Positions 55,390 through 64,000 of a stretch of DNA of 64,000 bases are shown piece by piece. The notes below the pieces were generated by a model, which was given only the letters and a program-made list of their open reading frames with translations, had not been told where the DNA came from and did not search any database. A program made the position numbers and the translations under genes. Within the stretch, counting starts at the first letter, position 1. Each line of letters starts with the position of its first letter. The DNA comes from Agriotes lineatus (lineage: Eukaryota > Arthropoda > Insecta > Coleoptera > Elateridae), in the NCBI GenBank assembly GCA_940337035.1, contig CALNHX010002810.1:62001-126000 (forward strand). The letters are read 5' to 3'.

Positions 55390-56205
55390 TTCAACAAAGC
55401 ACTACACAATGAGGCAGGAGGCGGTAAACTGAATAGAACTACAATAAACAACTTAAGATACGCGGACGATACCGTGATTCTCGCAGAAAATATGGAAGAT
55501 CTACAAAAACCCCTCAACAAGAGAGTAGAAGTTAGTGAAGAATCTGGACTAACTCTAAACACAAAGAAGACCAAATCTATCGTTATCATAAAATCCTATA
55601 ATGTTTAAGGTCAACTTACCATGCTATAAGAACAGATAGAGAAGTTGAAAAATACTCTTATCTTGGAACTCTAGTGAAGGATAAAAGTACAAAAGTCAAA
55701 ATTAGGATAGAAAAGGCAAGGAGGTACATTCATCAAAATGAGGCAGATACTACGCAGCAGACACCTAAGCTTTAACCTCAAAGTACGCCTTGTTACATTT
55801 TCTCTGTGTTGTTGTACGTAATGGAAACACGGGCCCTAAATAAAAATAACATGAAAAAACTAGAGGCTTTCGAAAGATGTGTCTACAGAAAGACTTTAAA
55901 AATATCGTGGGTGCACAGGGTAACTAACATCTAGTCAATGAGAATAACAAAGAAGAAGAAATTATATACAACATCAATGTCAGAAAACTGCAGTATCTAG
56001 GGGACTATTATGCAGAGACAAAAATATCAACAGCTACAGCTAATAATCCAAGCAAACAAATCAGTGGGAAGACGACGCATGTCTTGGAACGAACTTGATA
56101 GAGTGGTTCAATTGAGACTCCAGCCAATTATTTAGAGCGGCCGTATCAAAAGTGCGTATCGCCTTGATGATCGCCAACCTTCGTAACGGAGATGACACGT
56201 GAACA
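55390..56205 (+). pseudogene. RTE-like LINE reverse-transcriptase C-terminal half, degraded
   Basis: Plus-strand frames show the catalytic box NLRYADDTVILAENMEDLQK, then SGLTLNTKKTKSIVI, a thumb region with frame changes, and the family ending near 56070-56200. There a RRMSWNELDR-like segment and a KVRIALMIANLRNGD-like segment, read across frames, correspond to the C-terminal tail seen in insect LINEs. The endonuclease and fingers are missing. Several stops and frameshifts show an old copy. Confidence 0.75.
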
Positions 56206-58361
56206 AGAAAAAAAAGTGTTTCATTTGAAGCGCAAAAATTTCTAATTGCATCAAGCTGTACCTTCAAGTTAATCACCAAAGAAAACTTGCGAAATTGCAC
56301 TTCCAATTGGTCCCTCATCTACTGTATTCTCCGTATGTGGCTTCCAGCAACTAGTTTTTGTTTCCAGATCTGAAGAAATTTCGAATCGCTAACAAATTTT
56401 CATAAAATGACAAAGCTTCGACAATCGATCTACAAACATTTTTAAAATTCCCTTGAGTACCATTGAAATGAAAACATGTATTGAGCTCGTAGGAAACTAT
56501 GTAAAAAATAAAATACATTTTACTCTAAATTTGTGTCGCTAGAGAAGCTGGAGCCAAGAATATGATGTGGAATTCAAACTACGAGTATATATTAAATCCT
56601 AAGAATAATTACCTGACAGAATCATACAGCAATAGCCAAACAGTGGACAAATATGTTGCAAACGACGGTGAAGCAGACTAATCTTTAATAAAATGTCATT
56701 AAAGATGTACCGGGCTAGTTCGTGTCACCTTAGTATTTAATAATCACCTTGGTATTTAACCATTATTCTGCTAGGTATAGAACTAAACTGTATTTCTTAC
56801 ATTGTACATTGTAATAATTAGGTTAAAGTGTGCGGTTATTAATAAAACTAATCAAATTGTGCACGTGAGTGGAGACAGCGCGGAGTCAGTTGCTTGCCAA
56901 TTAGCGAGCTGTGCGTGTCATCCGAAATAAAAGGGACGCCACGCGAAGTATTATAAGTTTGAGCTTGGGGAAGCATTCCCGAGATACAGCAGTTCATAGC
57001 CAAAAGCTGCTATTCCAGCTACAATATGAGTTTCGAGGAAGCCAGCCGACTTTGCTAATGCCAGAAGCCTTCGTTATTTTGCAACAAGGTAAAGGCAAAT
57101 TTAATTATCATAAATAAAACGCAAGCTTAAATGCCCGGAACGTGAAACTGGGAGCGAACTGTAATAGCAATTCACGAAGAAATTGCAGCCACAACGGGCG
57201 TGCTGCTGATTCAGCGAGTCAGACCAAGGCTCTTGCATAATTCCCTTTACCCACCGTGTCAGCTGATTTCAAGCTACGGTAGTCAGGGTCGTATTAAGTA
57301 AATTTGAGTGCGGAGTTTAAACATTGTATGTAGATTTAGCATTAAGCCCGTGGACTGCTCCGTGCTACTATTAATAGCGCATATAACCCTTATATATTAC
57401 CATTGTGTGTTCTTTTAATGTATTTCCATGCATGTATGTTCCTTTTACAGAGTATATATATTTTCATGTAAACTGTTTGGTTTTCACTTCTGGCAGTATT
57501 TGCAAGTACAATTACAGAACTATAGGTGATCACGAGCAGGCCAGAACGAGCAGCATTGAGAAAACCCTTAGCTGCACTGAGGTAAGAGCGGGTCTTGTGC
57601 TTCTACGACTGATAACTAGCAAAAAAAAGGCAATTTGAATTTATAGTAAAGTAGAGTATAGCGAATGGGAACAAGTCGCATTACAAAGATTACTAATGGA
57701 TGGTTTACAGATAAAACTTTCGTAAGTATTCACACTGACAACCTATCTTAGATCGAAGTTCTATTATTGCATATATGATAGTACGACAACATGCTGCACT
57801 GTTTTAGTTGGTATTAATGTACCTGTTAAAAGAGTGTTGGAGTGTGCAACAAATCACCCATTATTTGAAGCAAAAAATATTTTTTTTTAACATTTCATCG
57901 TGTCCAATTAAACCGAACATATCAAACAAAAATAGCATCCAATATCATCTACTTGACCTAAAGAATATGAAGGGTAATTTCCAAAATGTCTTTACTAATT
58001 GTGTTTAACAAACAAACCTAAGTTATACAATTTCTCAGTTAACGATATGTACTATTACATAAAATTCATAACAGAAGCATTCGGAATCATATAAGAAAAA
58101 AAATCATTTCTGATAAAATAGTAATATAAAAAAATGAGTACAGAAAGGGACGCAAATTTGTGTTAAGTGTTTGTCGATTAAAGGCAGCATTGATTGAAAA
58201 TAATATTTTTAGTGCAGAAACTGTATGAAAAATTTAAATGGCAATGAAACCTGTATCGTTGCTCTCAGAAGACTCTTTGTGGGGTGCGAAACTATGTTAA
58301 GAGTTGAATAAATACTTTATTGGGGATTTTAAGTATCTAAAAGACTCAGACAGGGTTGCTG
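56206..58361. other. spacer, no recognised gene
   Basis: A moderately G+C-rich patch at about 56860-57290 (with GGAGACAGCGCGGAGTCAGT and CGAAATAAAAGGGACGCC) could be part of an LTR or an old 5' leader, but no partner was found. Other short frames have no resemblance. Confidence 0.35.
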
Positions 58362-59016
58362 CATAGATTCCCAAACTTATTTGGCCTACCGCCCATTTTT
58401 CAGATAAAAACTACTCAGCGCCCACCTCCCCTCTCCTCATCACCCCGAAAATCTACCTTCTCTAATTGAAAAAACGGAATATGCAGTAATCATTTTACAA
58501 CATAGAAAGAAAATATATTGTTCCAAAGAAGACACGTTGAAGCTTAAAGATAGAAAATTATTTACTGAAATTGGCCATAGCAACATTCGCATAACACACA
58601 GAAAATTAATATAACGAAATAATATAAATAAAATAAAAATTACGTAACAATTAATAGATAAAATTAAGAATTATTTTAATGAAAAAGATAAACCTCCTGC
58701 ACTGCTATTAATTTGTTAACTTTCGGCTCTATCTTTGTCAGCAGCATTCTTAAATCACCACGGTTAGTTATTTGTAATCGGTTTCCTTTTTCACTTAATA
58801 GATTTGTGACCGCACTACATAATGACTACGACTTTCTATGTATGCAGGTTTACTAGCAGATGAAACTTGTACGAACGGTTTTTTAAAATTCTCTTATCTT
58901 CTCCTCTTTTACCGCCCCCTATTTTTATTCATCGCCCCCCAATTGCACCTGAGACTACTGCCGCCCTCCTGAACTATTCCAGCGCCCACCAGAGGGCGAT
59001 ATTGCCCACTTTGGGA

Positions 59017-59907
59017 TAAGGTCACTAAATCACGTTAGCTACGCTAACACAGGTAGGGAAACTCGGAGTTATTTATGTCAAACCGAACTCGTTTTTGTCA
59101 GTGTCGTACCCAGTCAGTGTATAGTTTATGATAGAAATAAATTGAAGTTTGTGTAACGTGAACGCAATAAATAAATATTACATAACAAACTATTTGTAAA
59201 CGTTTTCCAGCTTAAAAAAATAATTTTCACAAATATAAAACTTTAGCGAAAATTGTGTATCTACCGCTCGCCGCATTCCAATACTTCGGCACCTCACATA
59301 CACGTAAATGATGCATGTCGCCTAGTGGTCTATTTATTTCTTTCAACCACTTTTGCCGTTTTATGTTATTTCTTGGTCCTTAATTTGCAATAAGTAATTC
59401 ATTAAAAAGTATTGCTAAATATTGCAGTTTAAATTACCTTCAGGAACTTGAAACAGCGTGTACCTTTTTATGCTGTTGTTCCTGCAACCTTTAACGGAGC
59501 AAATGAAAACCATAATGCTATTAAATATAAATACGTTTTGACAAAATTCGTCGGGAGAGCTAGGGAATCCGATATCGCAATCATCTCTTTAGGTCATAAT
59601 TTAGGCAAATGATTTGTAATCGTGAAAAATTACCTTTGATATTTCTTCAGATCTTCAAGTTTCAGGGTCAGTAGACAAAAAACATTTCAAATTGCGGTTA
59701 AAAACGATCATCTGCCCAACCTACAACCTAGAGAAAGGATTCGGGCATCGCATTCGAAGAATATACCTATTAATAATAAGAAAAATTATGTATGCCCTTA
59801 CTAGTAGCGCCTATGGTAAATTTGACATTGACAAACTCGTTTTTTGAACCTGTCAAATGGTGTTTCCCTACCTGTGTTAGCGTAGCTAACGTGATTTAGT
59901 GACCTTA
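59017..59907. mobile_element. hAT-like element X, perfect 46-bp TIRs
   Basis: TAAGGTCACTAAATCACGTT opens it and the exact reverse complement closes it. Pairing is perfect for 46 bp, through GCTAACACAGGTAGGGAAAC. CTTTGGGA precedes (59009-59016) and follows (59908-59915). The 891-bp element has no recognised coding sequence. Confidence 0.95.
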
Positions 59908-59915
59908 CTTTGGGA

Positions 59916-61779
59916 TACAGTGACTATATAATCACAGTGTGGCCATACGGTGGTCATGTTTTCTATTGGTTGAAGGCAAAAGGATTCCAAGTTATTGTCA
60001 TTTTTAACAGTGTACAGAATGTTTAGTTACAAAAAGTTACTAATGTCAAAATAAGACATTGGCATTTTATAACTTGTCAAAAGTTTGAGTGGACGTATCA
60101 CGTGATGAAATCCGCTTAGTTTTCCCTCGGCCGTGAGTTTTCCAAATTATAGTCTGTTTCTACGGAAAAGAACCATATTTTGACGTTTTTCGCAAATTAG
60201 TTATTTACGATATTCAGAACAGTATTAACATCAAACAAACCAGAACATTTAACAGAGAAATAAATATTTTCCTCTAAGTTTTATATTGCTTAAATATTTG
60301 TAACTCACAGCTCAATAGATTATTGCGGTGTATAGTTGCAATTCCAGGTTGAACATGTATAGCAAGCAGTTAATGTCGGGAAAACTCCAGTATAGCCCAC
60401 TGGTACATTTTGACATTTACGGAATATGAACATAAAGGAACTGTTATGCCAATGGTGAAACTGGATTTTAAGCCATAAATAAGAGAAATACTCATTGGGA
60501 AACTCAAATTCAATATTACTGTCGACGATTGGACTAACTAAAGTAAATTTGTAAGAAGACTAGTGAGAGGATTAATGTTCATATTCCTACCGTGTTTATT
60601 TTATACTCCCCTCATTAAGGGAAAGAGCCACCTATCACACGACCTTCTCCTAGAGCTGTGCACAGAAGCACAAGCTCTGTTGTTAGTTGTGATCGAATGG
60701 GCACATGTTTCGTCTCTTGGTGTTAAGACTCATCAGGGTACCGACATGCGCTCATATTTAGTTAGGATGTGAGGGCAGAACTCTAAACAGTCAACTTACA
60801 CAATTTTACAGACTTCGCGTCTGTTGGCTTACAATGATGTGTATGTTTTTGTGGATAACGTCCACTGAGACATACAGTAGGTGAGTATACATTTACTCTA
60901 CCTGCTGTGGTACCTCAATTACAGGGGAGTATAAAATAAACACGGTAGGAATATGAGCATTAATCCTCTCACTAGTCTTCTTACAAATTTACTTCATTTA
61001 CGGCGGAAACGCAGGTAGTTGTGTGTGACCTCATGTAATTGAGGTACCACAGCAGGTAGAGTAAATGTATACTCACCTACTGTATGTCTCAGTGGACGTT
61101 ATCCACAAAAACATACACATAATTGGACTAACTGCTTGTTTTACGGTGAAACACAGGCATTTTTGTACTAAGTACACACAAATCTTAAACTCCAGCTAAC
61201 TTAAATTCGCACCTTGACGGTAATCAAGATTGGGTCTGACATGAGACTCCCGTGTTTTGCCTCCATTGTCTGAACATTTGTAGAACCTCCGACAAACTGA
61301 GAATCACATTTACGCGCATGCGCCTAAGCACCAGTGGGCTATATTGGGGTTTAGCCCATGTACCTAATTAATATAATTTAGATGTTAATAAAGCATATTA
61401 AATTACCGAGAAGATTTCTACAAATGATGCTATATCATTTATGTTTTGGATTTGAATTTTCCAATTTCCATTAATTGTAATAAATTGAAGACACTGTATG
61501 ACTCATATTTCTTCAACATTTAATCCCCGTTGTGGTATTTTATTGTATTTGAGAGATCAGTCATTTTGAATAACAATCTTTCACTTCAGCAAATGAATAA
61601 TTGTCAAATTTTATTTTGATTTTAGTAATTTTTTCTTACCAAATGTCGCTTACACCGTTAAAAAAAATCTATTTTTTTATTACATCACCATGGTTTTTCG
61701 CAAAATCTGATTTTGACATTGGATTCAAAAGTACCAGCCAACAATTGTATGGCCACACTGTGATTATATAGTCACTGTA
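59916..61779. mobile_element. hAT-like element Y, perfect 33-bp TIRs
   Basis: TACAGTGACTATATAATCAC opens it and pairs perfectly for 33 bp with the right end. CTTTGGGA lies at 59908-59915 and 61780-61787. At 1864 bp it is long for a MITE but encodes nothing recognisable. It contains the crossed inverted repeats at 60541-61120. Confidence 0.95.
60541..61120. repeat. interleaved inverted repeats a-b-a'-b'
   Basis: Arm a (60541-60612) is the reverse complement of a' (60923-60994) over 72 bp with one mismatch. Arm b (60837-60923) is the reverse complement of b' (61034-61120) over 87 bp with no difference seen. b and a' are adjacent, so b+a' is one 158-bp unit. Its inverted copy is split into a and b' by 421 bp that include the unit itself. 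Confidence 0.93.
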
Positions 61780-62087
61780 CTTTGGGAATCACTGCTCTAA
61801 CGTATACCTCTGACACTCTTTTAGCTATGCATTCATGATGTCCTGCAACCGTCGACATATCTATCGGAGATGATCAATTCTACACCGTAATATTTGCCAA
61901 AGGTCAAGTTCTAAGATGTTTTTTTTTAATTTACATTTATAACTGGATCGACATTACTTGTCATACACAGTATTGTTGATACAATTAGAAATCATTATCA
62001 GCTACATATTAGTTAGTATTGCTGACGGTTCATTGAAACCCCTCGGTCACATTAATATTTAACTTAATACAATACATTTTTGTCACT

Positions 62088-62735
62088 TTATTTTTCAGCT
62101 TTATAAACATCGTGAGGTAGTTGTCGTTTTAGTCTTACATGAATCCGCGTTGCTCCCAAGGAATAATGTTCTGTACTCGCGTACTTTTTCACATTTTGAT
62201 AAAACTTTTTGATCACTTTACACATGTGTTCTTCGATAGTTGGTATTCCAAGTTCCTTGTGAATTTGGTGATTTTGCACGAACGAAGGTGCATTTATAAC
62301 AATCCTCAAAACCTTATTTTGTAGCACTTGCAGTTTTCATATGTGGAGTTTTAAGGCAGCTCCCCATATCGGGCATCCATAGGTTATTATAGGACGGAGC
62401 AGACATGATAGATTAATAAGCCGCACATAATTTGTAGTGGTGTTTTCCTGTTCAGAATAGGATAAAGAACAGTCAGCCGTGCATAACATTCATTTATTTT
62501 CTTATTCACGTGATAGTGATTAATATTAAGTAGCTACTTATTAAGCCACCGTTGCGCTTCATTCACTGAATTTTGCAGTAGCCCGATAGCTTCCAAAATA
62601 CTTTCGTGCTGATTATAAATGCCGTATCATCTGCATACATTCCAATTGACGTATTTCGAGGTTCGGGTATATCATTCATAAATATATTAAATAATACTGG
62701 GCCAAGTATTGACCCCTGTGGAATTCTAATATGCT
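62088..62735 (-). pseudogene. jockey-like LINE reverse-transcriptase fragment
   Basis: On the minus strand, starting near 62735, the translation gives the palm motif PQGSILGPVLFNIFMNDIP and the catalytic box MYADDTAF (about 62630). After frame changes comes LRPIITYGCPIWGAA, then LQNKVLRIVINAPSFVQNHQ, HKELGIPTIEEHM and the end near 62088. This order is diagnostic of jockey-clade LINEs. The 5' half is cut at about 62735 and two or more frameshifts are present. Both catalytic Asp residues of the YADD box are visible. Confidence 0.85.
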
Positions 62736-63129
62736 ATGAGGAAGATAACTCAAAGTAATGAAAAAAAGGTGGGTGTGGCATTTTGCAATAAATATCGAAA
62801 AGACGAAATATATTTAATAGTAGCTGATGACAGAAGATATTTCCTGGTTGAAAGAAAAAGAAGAAAAACTGTAACTCTTTGAAATAATTAAGAGGTATAT
62901 TTTCGACCACAGCTATAAATATGTCGACATAATGGCTAATATATTAAAGAAAAAATATATGTATATGTATATAAAAAAATTGCTTAGAATGTGAAAAATA
63001 ACTTTATGACTAAGAACAAGCTGCGATCAAACAGGACAGAGCATTTGGTAATGATGAAAATAGAAAACATCTCATTTTAGACACAGCAAGAATATAAAAC
63101 TAAAGCACGTTTTAATATTTAAAAAGGAA

Positions 63130-63668
63130 ATTTTCGACTACAATTGGCAATACTGACGGCCTAAATCGCAAAGATGACAGAGAAAATTTACAAGGATACA
63201 TGTAAGGCAATCACTGATATTGTTACCATCAGTGGCTTAGAAGTGTGGAAACTGGGAACTAACTCAGAGGAATAAGTACAAGTTGCTAACGATTGAAATG
63301 AATTACTGGCGAAGATGTAGTAGAGTGAGTCGGTTTCAGAATATTAAACAATAAAACGAAGCTTGGAAGTGGTTATGACAGTAATAAAGTCTATAGACAC
63401 GAAACGTCTACTTTGGTATGGTCACGTTTAGAGGATGGCAAATAACTTGTGGCCAAAGAAAATATGGATATGGAGAGCGAGAAACCGGATAATACCAGAA
63501 CTGACACCGTATAGGCATAAGAGAAGAAGAGGACGACCACGTTTAAACTGGTATAATGATTTCAAGGAAGCAGCTGGATTAATTGGTATCAGAATTGTTA
63601 AAGGTCGTGATAAATGCAAGTCGTACTTAAAGAAGGAAAAGAAAAAGATTTGTGACGTAAATGTGTAA
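63130..63668 (+). pseudogene. LINE ORF2 C-terminal tail
   Basis: The second half (63435-63668) is open and carries the C-terminal motif MANNLWPKKIWIW followed by a basic patch (YRHKRRRGRPRLNWYNDFKE). This is the tail that follows the RT thumb in many insect APE-type LINEs. Upstream, a degraded thumb can be followed across frames (a EVWKLG-like box, YKLLTIEMNYWRRCSRVSRF, and a LLWYGHV-like turn). No catalytic residues are included. It lies in opposite orientation to the jockey fragment and is a separate insertion. Confidence 0.7.
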
Positions 63669-64000
63669 ACCGTGAGATTGTATTACGTTTGTGAAGAGTT
63701 TACTACAAAACATGATACCTTGCTTTACTGTTCGTAATGTAGAATGTAAAGTAGGAGATTAAGGAAAGCAATCGGCTCCACATGTTTCTAGATGTTTTGC
63801 GAGATCCCGCGCACAGTAGTAATATGCTCTAATTTACGCATGCCCTTCGCAACAGCTGTGATTGTTGTTTTTGTTCAACATGTACGGATGGGGCCATAAT
63901 TATACCGATGGGGCCACAATTATAACGGGTGTTCATAAACAGTCGTCATCCCAGTAGGTTTTGACTTCAGAAACGTATGTCTATTAAAATTGAGAAAAAT
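63669..64000. other. spacer with 20-bp tandem duplication; window end
   Basis: GATGGGGCCATAATTATACC (63887-63906) is followed by GATGGGGCCACAATTATAAC (63907-63926). CGGGTGTTCATAAACAGTCG just after it resembles the terminus of DUF4817-type mariners, but the window ends before it can be tested. Confidence 0.5.

Larger units (their letters stand above)
58362..61794. mobile_element. hAT-like MITE Z, carrying two nested elements near its right end
   Basis: The left end CATAGATTCCCAAA and the right end TTTGGGAATCACTG (completed only after 61779) are inverted repeats with a few mismatches. Flanking blocks ACCGCCCATTTTTCAG and AGCGCCCACCAGAGGGCGAT are typical of a widespread hAT MITE type. Two further elements sit inside the final CTTTGGGA of the right terminus. 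Without them Z would be about 660 bp. The outer 8-bp duplication is not evident, so the left edge may have decayed. Confidence 0.8.

Noticed and set aside
56061..56318. Minus-strand 85-codon frame
   Set aside because: Lies antisense to the C-terminal tail of a plus-strand LINE remnant.

Overview
This 64-kb window is AT-rich nuclear DNA of an arthropod, most likely an insect. The evidence is the mix of transposon families: BEL/Pao, hAT, Tc1/mariner, jockey- and RTE-like LINEs, a tRNA-derived SINE, many palindromic MITEs, and the CXC-domain mobile ORF common in insect genomes. I cannot name the species or order. I recognise no host protein-coding gene, no rRNA and no functional tRNA. Nearly everything that can be identified is transposon-derived and decayed, and much of it is nested.

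Layout. 0-8.6 kb: a LINE remnant, a SINE (4.3 kb), and a LINE 3' end (5.7-6.6 kb) framed by short inverted repeats and an 8-bp direct repeat. 8.6-12.9 kb: a MITE, a mariner element whose transposase gene is split by an LTR-like insertion, and a foldback MITE. 13.2-18.5 kb: a degraded RT fragment, then an apparently full-length 4.1-kb two-ORF LINE with target-site duplication. 19.8-25.3 kb: a pogo-like remnant, then a hAT element carrying an internally deleted BEL/Pao element and a second hAT-like MITE. 26.3-30.6 kb: a CpG-rich patch, palindromic MITEs, and a TA-flanked transposon with an unusually long D-to-E spacing in its transposase. 30.6-39.1 kb: a low-copy tandem array of ~2.2-kb composite units, disrupted by a GC-rich LTR-like insertion and MITEs. 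39-50 kb: mostly empty AT-rich DNA with five MITEs or hairpins and a TA microsatellite. 51.0-52.5 kb: an element with ~440-bp terminal inverted repeats around a CXC-domain ORF. 54.9-56.2 kb: mariner and LINE remnants. 58.4-61.8 kb: three hAT-like elements nested at one 8-bp target, one of them holding interleaved long inverted repeats. 62.1-63.7 kb: jockey and another LINE remnant.

The genes do not form a pathway. What works together is the mobilisation machinery: reverse transcriptases, endonucleases, integrase and transposases, nearly all inactivated by frameshifts and stops. The least damaged coding units are the 51.4-kb CXC ORF (open over 223 codons) and the 27.9-kb transposase (one intron, two frameshifts). 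The strongest structural observations are the same-site triple nesting at 58.4-61.8 kb, the a-b-a'-b' inverted repeats at 60.5-61.1 kb, and the giant-TIR element at 51.0-52.5 kb.
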